The notes below the pieces were generated by a model. The model saw nothing but the letters and a program-made list of their open reading frames with translations, did no database searches and had not been told where the DNA came from. Source: Oscillospiraceae bacterium (GTDB taxonomy: Bacteria; Bacillota; Clostridia; Oscillospirales; Oscillospiraceae). Taken from it: a stretch of DNA of 64,000 nt. Made by a program: the position numbers and the translations under genes. Of the stretch, positions 15,798 through 23,874 are shown piece by piece; the stretch's first letter is position 1; the number at the start of each line of letters is the position of its first letter. The stretch lies in contig JAFTYM010000031.1 in assembly GCA_017461585.1 (NCBI GenBank), forward strand, positions 40,601 to 104,600. Direction: 5' to 3'.

Positions 15798-16718
15798 TTA
15801 CAAAAATACGCTTAAATCCAACTCGCGGCTTAAAATTTCAAGAGCATTTACACCGGCGAGGCTGTTGCCCTTGCAGTCTAAGGCGGGGGAGAATACTCCG
15901 ATGCCCATTTTGCCGGGGACAACGCCCATAATGCCGCCGCCTACGCCGCTTTTAGCGGGGAAGCCGACCCTTAGAGCAAATTCGCCCGAGCCGTCGTACA
16001 TTCCGCAGGTCATGAGTATTGCGTTTACATATTTGCAGTATTTGGGATCGAAAAGCTGCTCGCCTGTCAGAATGTCCTTGCCTTTGTTTGAGAATACGGA
16101 TGCGATGCGGGCAAGGTCTGCGCAGGTCGCTTTTACAGAGCAGGCACGGAAATAGCAATCCACCACGTCCTCAATGTTGTCGTTTATCATGCCGTAAGCT
16201 TTCAGCATATAGCCGAGGGCGCGGTTTTTGTTGCCCGTTGCCTTTTCAGATGCGTAAACCGCCTCATCGATATCCATATTGGGATTTGCGGCGATCTTGC
16301 GTGTAAACTCCAACAGACGGTCAAATTTGTCGCGGTAGGTATCGCCTTTTATAAGCGTGCACAGGGCGATGGAGCCTGTGTTTATCATGGGGTTTATATT
16401 CGCGCTGGTAAGTGCCTGATCGCTGTAGTTGAAAGCGTCAAAGGGCTTGCCCGTTGCCTCAACTCCAACAAGGTCGTGAACGGCCTGTATTCCACTATCA
16501 AAAAGGGCCATAAGGAGGATCAGCGGTTTTATAACGCTCTGCATGGTGAACTCAGCGTTGCAGTCGCCTGCAGAAAACTGCTGACCGAAATGAGTCAGCA
16601 CATAGATGCCGAATTTACTCGGATCTGCCTTGGCGAGCTCCGGTATATAGTTTGCAACCGCGCCTTCTTCTGTGTAGTGTGCGCAGCTTTTTATAATATC
16701 GTTAAGTAAAGCGTTCAT
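15798..16718 (-). CDS. glsA: Glutaminase GlsA
   Basis: A 306-residue serine-dependent glutaminase hydrolysing L-glutamine to glutamate and ammonia in the cytoplasm. The beta-lactamase-like catalytic pair S61-x2-K64 is in FTMQSVIKP; further family blocks are NPMINTGSIA and GVGGGIMGVVPGKMGIGVFSP. Length is normal. It lies 39 bp downstream of the flavodoxin-ferredoxin gene on the same strand, after an amidotransferase-like PP-loop gene. Supplying ammonia to that enzyme is possible, but separate acid-resistance or nitrogen roles are equally allowed. Confidence 0.95.
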   Translation of the reverse strand: MNALLNDIIKSCAHYTEEGAVANYIPELAKADPSKFGIYVLTHFGQQFSAGDCNAEFTMQSVIKPLILLMALFDSGIQAVHDLVGVEATGKPFDAFNYSDQALTSANINPMINTGSIALCTLIKGDTYRDKFDRLLEFTRKIAANPNMDIDEAVYASEKATGNKNRALGYMLKAYGMINDNIEDVVDCYFRACSVKATCADLARIASVFSNKGKDILTGEQLFDPKYCKYVNAILMTCGMYDGSGEFALRVGFPAKSGVGGGIMGVVPGKMGIGVFSPALDCKGNSLAGVNALEILSRELDLSVFL

Positions 16719-16757
16719 ACGTTTCTCCTTAAAACAGCTTTTTGGAAATATATGCTG

Positions 16758-17417
16758 TTATAAATATAATACTAAATCATCGCAGTAGTGTGTTGTCAAA
16801 TATTTTTTCAGAAACGGTGAAACCGTGAAGGTTAAAGCGTTGTGTGGGCAACTTGAAACGCACCTGAGACATCTGATGCATCCTGTTGTATCATTTGCCG
16901 GACAGCATTCTCTGCATATTCCGCAGTTTACACAGGATGATTTTGTGATTTTAACGCTTGCTCTGCTGCGCCAGCCCGGGAAAATGTTTGCGTAAAGACT
17001 TTTTGGCGTTTTGGGAATTGAAACAGTACGAGGCGCTTTTATACGCTCGAAAACAGGTAAAAAGGCAGCTTCATCAAAATCAGTATTTCCCTGCAAAAAG
17101 GTATGGCCGGTTGGAACATATACTCCTGCTATAACATTTCCGCGCACAAGCTTTTGAGCTTCAAACAGCACCCGTCCGTAAGAAATACGACCATAGGATG
17201 CAATCAGTACAATATTGGCTGCATTTAGCTTTTTTAAAAAAGCTTTGACGGGCGCAGGGATATTTTGGCAATACACGGGAAACACGACAATGGCGGTATC
17301 GCCATGCGGTATGGTGTCACGGCATATCGTATTTACCGGGACAGACAACATGCTGCTGAAATAATCTGCGATAGCAAGACTGTGTCCGCTGCCTGAAAAA
17401 CAAAAGATGCTTGTCAT
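16758..17417 (-). CDS. EFR1-type flavodoxin-ferredoxin protein
   Basis: A 219-residue fusion: an N-terminal flavodoxin-like domain (FSGSGHS near residue 7 is the FMN phosphate loop) and a C-terminal ferredoxin with CVNCGICRECCP and CIRCLRCVSSCP, enough for two 4Fe-4S clusters although spacing in the first is slightly unusual. It is an electron carrier of the EFR1 family, partner unknown. It overlaps the PP-loop gene by 4 bp (ATGA), a tight translational link suggesting that the two act together. Confidence 0.85.
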   Translation of the reverse strand: MTSIFCFSGSGHSLAIADYFSSMLSVPVNTICRDTIPHGDTAIVVFPVYCQNIPAPVKAFLKKLNAANIVLIASYGRISYGRVLFEAQKLVRGNVIAGVYVPTGHTFLQGNTDFDEAAFLPVFERIKAPRTVSIPKTPKSLYANIFPGWRSRASVKITKSSCVNCGICRECCPANDTTGCIRCLRCVSSCPHNALTFTVSPFLKKYLTTHYCDDLVLYL

Positions 17418-18811
17418 ATGCTGTCACCCAGAAATTCTTTCATAATGGCGCACTCGGGTACCTCGTCAAGTGAAAATCCGAGCAGCTGTTCCATTTCGTA
17501 CATCATACTTTCTTTTGATCTGCTGCTGACTTTGCCTGCGAGAGCAAATTCAAGGGCGCTGAAGGGGATCATTTTGCTCTGACAGTAATAAAAGCGGCGA
17601 AACTGGGAGTTGTCTTTGCACTTTTCGATTTTGCAGCTTGTGTGCAGGGCTTTGTTTTTGTTGTCAGGTGAGACCCAACCGCACTCGTTTATCAAAATGT
17701 TTTTGACTTTGTCCCAATCATAGTTTCCGTCACAGATTTCGTCAAAGTCGAAATGGACAAAAGCGGGGACTTTGCCTGTGCGTGATGAGCTGCGAATGCT
17801 CTGCTTCAAAGGCAAAAGCAACTGCGGTACTTCGTGTATGGCGTTGGTGATATTTGTTACGAGCTCACTTTCGTAGCCGCTGAGTTTTTTAACAATGCTG
17901 TCACCGTGAGCAAGTTGTTTCATAGTCATAAGTGTCTGAAACTGCCCCTGCTTCAGCGGTGGCCTGAAAGTAAGCACTCTGCCTGTGTTGAACAAAAACG
18001 TAAGAAATTTACTGTTTGCAAATCTGTATGCAACAGGCGGCGCGATGTGGTTATAGTACAGACCCAGCATTTGCGCAGGCTCGTTGCCTGCTGCAAAATA
18101 CGGAACGTTGTTTTCGATAAGGTCGGGGTAAAACAGCACATATGCAAGGGAAGGACAGGCGCAGGTATTGCCGCTTAGAGAGTACAGCTTTCTGTATATT
18201 TTTCGCAGATCATCGTCGTTTAAAGCACGGGAAATAAATTTAACATCTTTGAATATAGCTTTTGCTCTTTCAATGCTCTCTTTTGCGGAATTTGACATAA
18301 ATGGGATTTCCCATGTCAGCGCCAGAACACGAAGACCCAAAATCTTTGAAAGGTAATAGAGCAAGAAAGACGAGTCTTTGCCGCCTGTATAAAACAGGGC
18401 AATGTCAAAGTCGGAGGTTTCGCAGCGGGGAATATGATGAACGATGGGGACAATGCTTTTCAGATCTTTTACAGCGTCTGCTGTCTGGCACATGGGACAA
18501 AGTCCGTTTTCGTCAAATTCAAGACCGGGTATCATAAAGTCGTTAGCACAGCAATTTTTGCAGAAAACAGCCTCGGAAAAGCTTTTGGGAATCCTTCGTA
18601 ATGAATCCTCGGTGACTACCTGTACACCCAAAAGAGAGCCAAGATATTTTTTCTCAGCAGCAGATAAGCTGCATGGCAGATTTGAAATTACGGAGACCTG
18701 CTTTTTTGACAGATAAACAGTATTTTTAAACATGTTTTTGCTGTTACGAAGTCCGTAATAATATAGATTTTTGCCCTCGAGAACCCATCTGCTTTGAAGA
18801 TGATATGTCAT
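17414..18811 (-). CDS. PP-loop ATPase resembling N-acetyl-sugar amidotransferases
   Basis: A 465-residue protein. An 80-residue N-terminal extension is followed by a Cys site (C84, C87 and C105, C108 in the GLEFDENGLCPMC context typical of the WbuX/PseA/WbpG group) and a PP-loop T142-G-G-K-D-S-S. The C-terminal GW..., FYYCQSKM and ALAGKVSSRSKE blocks also fit that group, which adenylates a sugar and amidates it with ammonia. No sugar-nucleotide genes are nearby; instead a flavodoxin-ferredoxin overlaps it and a glutaminase follows. Cofactor thiolation enzymes share this fold. ATG 18811 has GGAG at 6 nt; an in-frame ATG at 18889 overlaps the promoter and is rejected. Confidence 0.7.
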   Translation of the reverse strand: MTYHLQSRWVLEGKNLYYYGLRNSKNMFKNTVYLSKKQVSVISNLPCSLSAAEKKYLGSLLGVQVVTEDSLRRIPKSFSEAVFCKNCCANDFMIPGLEFDENGLCPMCQTADAVKDLKSIVPIVHHIPRCETSDFDIALFYTGGKDSSFLLYYLSKILGLRVLALTWEIPFMSNSAKESIERAKAIFKDVKFISRALNDDDLRKIYRKLYSLSGNTCACPSLAYVLFYPDLIENNVPYFAAGNEPAQMLGLYYNHIAPPVAYRFANSKFLTFLFNTGRVLTFRPPLKQGQFQTLMTMKQLAHGDSIVKKLSGYESELVTNITNAIHEVPQLLLPLKQSIRSSSRTGKVPAFVHFDFDEICDGNYDWDKVKNILINECGWVSPDNKNKALHTSCKIEKCKDNSQFRRFYYCQSKMIPFSALEFALAGKVSSRSKESMMYEMEQLLGFSLDEVPECAIMKEFLGDSI

Positions 18812-18844
18812 AGCGGTCTCCTTTCTGTGAGTTTTTACATAGTT

Positions 18845-18873
18845 ATCATAACACAAACTGTATTGCAGAACAA
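18845..18873 (-). promoter_or_regulatory. Promoter of PP-loop/ferredoxin/glutaminase operon
   Basis: On the minus strand TTGTTC (18868-18873), 17 nt, TATGAT (18845-18850), directly after the upstream terminator. Confidence 0.55.
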
Positions 18874-18874
18874 C

Positions 18875-18904
18875 AAAACCTCCGTACACAGTACGGAGGT
18901 TTTC
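18875..18904 (-). terminator. Terminator after zinc-ribbon gene
   Basis: A 13-bp perfect stem AAAACCTCCGTAC / GTACGGAGGTTTT with loop ACA. Confidence 0.8.
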
Positions 18905-18911
18905 GTTTTGC

Positions 18912-19442
18912 TTATCTTACAGGAGTGCCGCAGTTGCCGCAGAAAGCCTGACCGGGCTTTAATGTGTTGCCGCAGTTTCTGCAGAAGAGAACTGTAGGCT
19001 CGTTGTCTTCTTCTGCAGGAGGTGTGACACTTGCATAGGGAATGTCACACTCGGAGGGGTTGGGAGCGGGTTCTGATGCCTTGGGAGCCTGTGCGGGAGC
19101 TGTGCCATCAGGTTTTGTCTCCAGCCAAACTATTGTGTTGCGGCAGAGATTTAAAAGACCGAAGCCCATGAGCATGATGCCGCAGAAGCTCTTTAAAAGG
19201 GAACCGATTTTGTCAAGGTTGTTGGCAGCTGTGCGGGAAGCACTTGCAGCTTCTTCGGCGTTGTTGCTGACGTATGTATAGAAGTCAGTTCCGAAGGTTG
19301 CATAACCGGAGTCATAGCTGTAAGGTGCGCTGGAAGCGTTGTTTGTGTTGCCGCCGAAGGCACCGAAGATAACCAGCAGACCGCAGAGGAACATAAGTGC
19401 GCTGATGATCATGGCAATAAATGAAATTGTGCGTTTGTTCAT
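18912..19442 (-). CDS. Zinc-ribbon membrane protein
   Basis: A 176-residue protein with an N-terminal membrane segment (about residues 4-27), a Ser/Tyr/Asn-rich linker, a second hydrophobic stretch near 80-100, a Pro/Ala-rich region, and a C-terminal zinc ribbon (CRNCGNTLKPGQAFCGNCG). Such proteins are common in Firmicutes and unassigned. ATG 19442 is chosen with GGAG at 7 nt. It follows the glycosidase gene by 39 bp and probably shares its transcript. Confidence 0.7.
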   Translation of the reverse strand: MNKRTISFIAMIISALMFLCGLLVIFGAFGGNTNNASSAPYSYDSGYATFGTDFYTYVSNNAEEAASASRTAANNLDKIGSLLKSFCGIMLMGFGLLNLCRNTIVWLETKPDGTAPAQAPKASEPAPNPSECDIPYASVTPPAEEDNEPTVLFCRNCGNTLKPGQAFCGNCGTPVR

Positions 19443-19481
19443 TGTTTGTCTCCTTTGAATTTTGATATGGCTGATTACCAA

Positions 19482-20981
19482 TTAAAGTACTATAAATGTG
19501 CAGGTGGCAGGTGCAAATTCTATTGTGCCTGCAGAGACGGCTTCGCCGCAAAGGCAGGGCAGCTCGTCATTTTCGCCGAGGATGAGATCCTTGCCGTTTA
19601 AGGTCATAACTCTGCTGCGGATTCCGTCACGTCCTGCGAGAGTGTAGCGAACAGCATCTTTGGGCAGCTCTGCTGTTGTGGTCTCTGTTCTGGAGTTGTT
19701 GATGACCAGATATACACAGCCCTCTTCACCGTCTTTACGGGAGTGGCAGTATACGTGTGCGCCCTCCTGAAGCGCTGTGCCGCTGTTGTATACTGTCTGT
19801 CCCATTAGGCGTGTCCACAGAAGGACCGCAAAGTAGTTTGGACGGGGCATATAGTTATGATGGTCAAGAAAACCGTAGTCGGAAGAGGCAAGGGTGTTGT
19901 GGAAGATGATGCCGTCTGTAATCGTGCAGAACTCACCAAGCTCATTCAGGGTGCGGAAAACATCAAGGTATGTGGATGCCCATGTGTCACCTCCGCCGCC
20001 TGCGTCGCCTGACTCTGTAACCCACATCTGACCGCCGGGGACGAATTTATCGCGCAGGGGAGCAGCACCGCGGGCAGCAAAACCTGCCATGGCGAGATAG
20101 TTTTCACTTGTTGCCTGCTCGGGAGACCAGTGGGCTGTGGGCATTACAGCGGCAAGACGCTCGGAAATGCCGTTGTAGTAGTGATAGCTGAATACATCCA
20201 GCTTTTCGGTGCAGCCTTCCATGAGATCATCTGTGGAGGCTGTTGTTCCGAAAGCGGCGCCGATGCCTGCTGTGCTCATGGATGTGTCACTGCCCATGGA
20301 TATGGTGTCTACAGTGCAGGGACCGACGACAATAGTGTCGGGATAGTTTTCTCTTACCCACTTGTGGAAAAGATCCTGATCGCGGCGGAAATGATCCACA
20401 GTATAGCCTGCGGGGAAGCCTGTGACAACGAACATATTAGGTTCATTGGTAAACTCAACGGCATCGATGGGATGCCCCAGCTCACGGCTTAAGGAGAAAA
20501 TTTTCTCAGCCTCGCTTGGATTCCAGGGCTCCTCTGCGTGATGCAGACCCTCGCAGTTTGCTACGCTTATGAGCAGTTTACCGCCGACAGAGTCAACAAA
20601 ATTAATGAGGTTTACCCATTGCTGCCTGGTCATGCGGCTCTGGTAACCTTCGGGAGTTACGCCTGTGCCATCAAAATCATAATAGGTCTTGGTCGCCCAT
20701 GTTCCAGAAACACGGACCCAAACAGGACCGAACTCCTTTGCCAGTTTGATAAGGCGGGGATTTGTGGACTCGATAGGGTCGTACCATTGCATGAGATTGC
20801 CCAGTTCGTGGAGTCCCTTGATGGGAGGGAACTCTTCCGTTCCTTCGATTTGCTCGGGGGTATATGCTTTCCAGAAGGTGCCGCCTGTGACCTCCGTCAT
20901 CTCTACGTTGTAGGACATAAGACGCTCATCTACGGTGCGGAGAACTTCTAAATCTGTATTTTTCAGCTTAATGTGTGGCAT
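19482..20981 (-). CDS. Cytoplasmic clan GH-A glycoside hydrolase (GH79-like)
   Basis: A 499-residue protein with a TIM-barrel glycosidase region and a C-terminal beta domain. E180 in EFTNEPN fits the acid/base and E323 in VTESGDAGGGG fits the nucleophile of retaining clan GH-A enzymes; spacing and the Gly-rich tail after the nucleophile resemble GH79 (heparanase/beta-glucuronidase). No signal peptide, so it acts on imported oligosaccharides or glucuronides. ATG 20981 follows AGGAG. A near-consensus promoter lies at 21015-21043. GH39 or GH30 membership is an alternative. Glucuronidase activity would fit a gut organism using plant or host conjugates. Confidence 0.7.
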   Translation of the reverse strand: MPHIKLKNTDLEVLRTVDERLMSYNVEMTEVTGGTFWKAYTPEQIEGTEEFPPIKGLHELGNLMQWYDPIESTNPRLIKLAKEFGPVWVRVSGTWATKTYYDFDGTGVTPEGYQSRMTRQQWVNLINFVDSVGGKLLISVANCEGLHHAEEPWNPSEAEKIFSLSRELGHPIDAVEFTNEPNMFVVTGFPAGYTVDHFRRDQDLFHKWVRENYPDTIVVGPCTVDTISMGSDTSMSTAGIGAAFGTTASTDDLMEGCTEKLDVFSYHYYNGISERLAAVMPTAHWSPEQATSENYLAMAGFAARGAAPLRDKFVPGGQMWVTESGDAGGGGDTWASTYLDVFRTLNELGEFCTITDGIIFHNTLASSDYGFLDHHNYMPRPNYFAVLLWTRLMGQTVYNSGTALQEGAHVYCHSRKDGEEGCVYLVINNSRTETTTAELPKDAVRYTLAGRDGIRSRVMTLNGKDLILGENDELPCLCGEAVSAGTIEFAPATCTFIVL

Positions 20982-21014
20982 GAAAATCTACTCCTCGTTT
21001 TGTTTTATGGGTTG

Positions 21015-21043
21015 ATTATATACGAATTGGAGAAGTTGTGCAA
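21015..21043 (-). promoter_or_regulatory. Promoter of GH79-like gene
   Basis: On the minus strand TTGCAC (21038-21043), 17 nt, TATAAT (21015-21020). Confidence 0.75.
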
Positions 21044-21140
21044 CATGCTCATAAAAACAAAAGCAAGGCGGAGCATTAGAGTGTGCCAGATAAGAAAACT
21101 TAAGGTTATGCTTTTTCTATTAGTCTATAATACAACATGG

Positions 21141-21177
21141 AAAATCCGCCAATACATATTAGTATTGGCGGATTTTT
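21141..21177. repeat. Terminator-like hairpin, repeat family 1 copy B
   Basis: The stem AAAATCCGCCAATAC / GTATTGGCGGATTTT equals the stem at 9951-9989 with another loop (ATATTA). In the same 21044-21272 gap a second hairpin GCAAGGCG/CGCCTTGC lies at 21224-21240. No gene is seen there. Confidence 0.7.
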
Positions 21178-21272
21178 GTAAATTGTTTATTAAGAAACTA
21201 TACCATATCTTGTTTAAAAAATCGCAAGGCGCCGCCTTGCAAAATACATCTTCACTATTACTTATTACCTCC

Positions 21273-21345
21273 AAAAACCTTCTCGGACGGATTTAGTGAA
21301 AAGTGAAAAAGTAAAACCTTCCCGAACTTTGTCCGAGAAGGTTTT

Positions 21346-21346
<1 letters not shown>
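21273..21346 (-). terminator. tRNA terminator
   Basis: A 16-bp stem AAAAACCTTCTCGGAC (21273-21288) / its complement (21331-21346) with a 42-nt loop directly follows the tRNA 3' end on the minus strand. Confidence 0.65.
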
Positions 21347-21422
<76 letters not shown>

Positions 21423-21437
21423 ATATTTAGCTTAATT

Positions 21438-21466
21438 ATAATATCACAAGAATATATGGATGTCAA
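21438..21466 (-). promoter_or_regulatory. tRNA-fMet promoter
   Basis: On the minus strand TTGACA (21461-21466), 17 nt, TATTAT (21438-21443), about 16 bp before the mature 5' end. Confidence 0.85.
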
Positions 21467-21485
21467 GCACTTTTTATAAAATTTT

Positions 21486-21516
21486 ACCCGACTACATAAA
21501 AAATATGCAGTCGGGT
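21486..21516 (-). terminator. ricT terminator
   Basis: An 8-bp stem ACCCGACT / AGTCGGGT, extended inward by CAT/ATG after a mismatch, precedes a T-rich tail on the minus strand just after ricT. Confidence 0.8.
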
Positions 21517-21523
21517 GAGATGT

Positions 21524-22861
21524 TTACTGTGCGGGATTGCCTCCGGAAGGCTTCTTCGTATGTTTTTTGCTGTGATAATACTTGCGCTTTTTGCTGCTGC
21601 CTTCGGTTTTTTCCTGCTTAGGCTCGGAAGCGGGCGCCTGTGCCTGAGCGGGTTTTTCACTCTGAGGTGCGGGCTTTTTCTTCACAGGCTTCTTCTTAGG
21701 CTTAGGCTGCTCTGTCTTAGGCTCCTGCTTTACCTTAGGCTGCTGAGTCTTCTGTGGAGACTGCTGCTTCTGCGCAGGCTGCTGCTCGGGCTTCTGTCCC
21801 TGAGGTTTTTTCTTGGGACGTCTGCGCTTGCTTTTGTTCTGTACAGGCTTCTCCTCAGCTCTGGTCTCTTCCTGTACAACAGAAGTTTTTGCCACAGTGC
21901 CGTCTGCAAAGATGAAGGGTGCCTCTTCCTCGGCCTCTGCAAAAGATGTCTTGAGCTCTATCTTGGGCTCTCTAATCTTGGAGGGAGTAAATCCTGCCTC
22001 TTCAAGCTTGCCCTCAGCCTTGGCCGCCAGATACTCTGCGCGCCTGCCCTTGCCGCCCAAAACCTCGATCTCATCGAAGGTATAGGTCTTAAGCGTGGTG
22101 TCGCCTGTGTCCTCAAGCTTTACCTTGGCGTATCCGCGGAGGAGATTGATGCTCACAACTGAGCCTTTTCCGCCGGGAGTTTCGACGAAAGCGTCCATCT
22201 TGGGAGCTTTCTTTACAAGATCCTCATAAGCTACCTGCTCATATTTCAGACAGCACATAAGTCTGCCGCAGGTGCCGGAAATTTTTGTGGGGTTTAAGGA
22301 AAGACCCTGTGTCTTTGCCATTTTGATGGAGACGGGGTGGAATTCGTCCAGAAACTGGCTGCAGCAGAATGGCTTTCCGCAGATGCCGAGACCGCCCAGC
22401 ATCTTTGCCTCGTCTCGGACACCGATCTGACGGAGTTCGATTCTTGTGCGGAATACCGCAGCGAGGTCCTTTACCAACTCGCGGAAATCTACTCTGCCGT
22501 CAGAGGTGAAGAAGAACAGGATCTTTGTGCCCTCAAAGTTGTACTCAACATCGACCAGCTTCATGTCGATCTCGTGCTTTACTATCATTTTCTGGCAGAC
22601 TTCAAAAGCCTCTGCCTCTTTTGCCTTGTTTTCTGCACATCGCTTTGCATCCTCTTCCGTTGCGATGCGGATGACGGGGCGAAGGGGGAGTACCAGCGCA
22701 GTATCGTCTACCCAATGGTTGCCCCATGTGCAGGTGGCATATTCAAGTCCCTTGCTTGTCTCGACGATAACGTCTGTATTGTCGGGGACTTTTATTCCGG
22801 CAGGGTCGAAAAAGTAGACCTTGCCTTTGTTTTTAAATCTAACACTAATTACTTCTGTCAA
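21524..22861 (-). CDS. ricT: RicT/YaaT-family PSP1 protein with basic tail
   Basis: A 445-residue protein. Residues 1-275 are a PSP1-domain RicT (YaaT): the cysteine pairs GICGKPFCC and GTCGRLMCC provide Fe-S ligands. In Bacillus RicT works with RicA and RicF in mRNA processing and phosphorelay control. Residues about 330-445 form a low-complexity Lys/Pro/Gln-rich extension, unusually long and strongly basic, probably disordered and perhaps RNA-binding. The start is TTG 22861 with GAGG at 8-9 nt; there is no earlier ATG. It follows holB by 29 bp, the common Firmicutes order. Confidence 0.92.
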   Translation of the reverse strand: MTEVISVRFKNKGKVYFFDPAGIKVPDNTDVIVETSKGLEYATCTWGNHWVDDTALVLPLRPVIRIATEEDAKRCAENKAKEAEAFEVCQKMIVKHEIDMKLVDVEYNFEGTKILFFFTSDGRVDFRELVKDLAAVFRTRIELRQIGVRDEAKMLGGLGICGKPFCCSQFLDEFHPVSIKMAKTQGLSLNPTKISGTCGRLMCCLKYEQVAYEDLVKKAPKMDAFVETPGGKGSVVSINLLRGYAKVKLEDTGDTTLKTYTFDEIEVLGGKGRRAEYLAAKAEGKLEEAGFTPSKIREPKIELKTSFAEAEEEAPFIFADGTVAKTSVVQEETRAEEKPVQNKSKRRRPKKKPQGQKPEQQPAQKQQSPQKTQQPKVKQEPKTEQPKPKKKPVKKKPAPQSEKPAQAQAPASEPKQEKTEGSSKKRKYYHSKKHTKKPSGGNPAQ

Positions 22862-22890
22862 AATAAATCCTCATTTCGAATGATGCATCG

Positions 22891-23682
22891 TCAGCCGATG
22901 AGCTCTGCGCATATCATACCTGCGATGTGTCCTACATTTACGTTGAACTTCATGTGCTCTGAGCATTTTTCCAGTACCGCGAGTATTTTTCCTGCGGTCT
23001 GTGATTTGAGCTTGCCCTTTTTCATACGGTTTAATGTCTCTTCCTTTGAAGCGGCGATAAACATAAGCATTTTGTCGCGATCCAGCTTTTCAAGGGTGTA
23101 GGTGAACTCTGCAAGTACCAGTCCGCCCTGTCTCAGAGCGGTGAAAAAGTTCTGCGCCAGTTCTTTTGAAAAAACGTCTGTCTCGGGATTTTCCGTGCGG
23201 ACGCGGAGCTCTGCACATCTTGAACGGACGGTGTCCAGAAGTCCTGCAGGATTTTCCGCGGACAGGATAAAACGGGCATGGCGCGGAGGCTCTTCCAAAG
23301 TTTTGAGGAAGGCGTTCTGGGCGGCTTCCTTCATAAGGTCTGCCTGCTCGATGATAAAGACTTTTCTGTCTGCCTCGTTGGGGAGAACAACAGCCTCTGA
23401 TCGCACATCGCGGACCATGTCTATGGGGATCTCTCTTTTTCCCTCAGGGGGAGCGACATGGATAATGTCGGGGTGAAGACCGCGCAGAGATTTTTTGCAG
23501 CTGCGGCATACTCCGCAGGGGGCTTTTTCGCCGCTTTCACAGATCATTGCAGCCGCCAGCGTGTTTATAAGGGCGGACTTGTCCTCTCCGTCTTCTCCGC
23601 AGATAAGGTAGGAGTGGAGCAGACGGGAAGGGGTGAAAACTGCTTTGTATGCGTCTTTTGCTTTGAAATCAGAAAGATCCAT
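22891..23682 (-). CDS. holB: DNA polymerase III delta' subunit
   Basis: A 263-residue AAA+ clamp-loader subunit. It has a degenerate Walker A (GEDGEDKS), a zinc module (CGVCRSC), the SRC motif in TVRSRCAE and the EEPP sequence typical of DnaX/HolB proteins (LKTLEEPPRHARFIL). The missing conserved Gly-Lys context fits delta', which does not hydrolyse ATP. It is shorter than E. coli HolB but normal for Clostridia. The 23683-23813 stretch upstream has no gene. Confidence 0.92.
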   Translation of the reverse strand: MDLSDFKAKDAYKAVFTPSRLLHSYLICGEDGEDKSALINTLAAAMICESGEKAPCGVCRSCKKSLRGLHPDIIHVAPPEGKREIPIDMVRDVRSEAVVLPNEADRKVFIIEQADLMKEAAQNAFLKTLEEPPRHARFILSAENPAGLLDTVRSRCAELRVRTENPETDVFSKELAQNFFTALRQGGLVLAEFTYTLEKLDRDKMLMFIAASKEETLNRMKKGKLKSQTAGKILAVLEKCSEHMKFNVNVGHIAGMICAELIG

Positions 23683-23813
23683 GGCTTCTCCGATGCTTTG
23701 CTTCTTATATTAAAAGTGCAAATAAGCACTTCAAATTATTTTACAATTTATAAACCGTTAAGTCAATAAAAATTCGGTGTATACATTATATTGGAATAAT
23801 ATTTTCAATTTCG

Positions 23814-23842
23814 TTGCTAAAAATGACAGAATGTGGTATATT
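23814..23842 (+). promoter_or_regulatory. metG promoter
   Basis: TTGCTA (23814-23819), 17 nt, TATATT (23837-23842). The leader is about 25 nt, so there is no room for a T-box riboswitch. Confidence 0.65.
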
Positions 23843-23874
23843 ACTTATTTGTAAACATAAAAGGAGGAAGGAAA

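Noticed and set aside
23683-23874. T-box riboswitch before metG
   Set aside because: No T-box sequence or specifier structure, and the predicted leader is about 25 nt.
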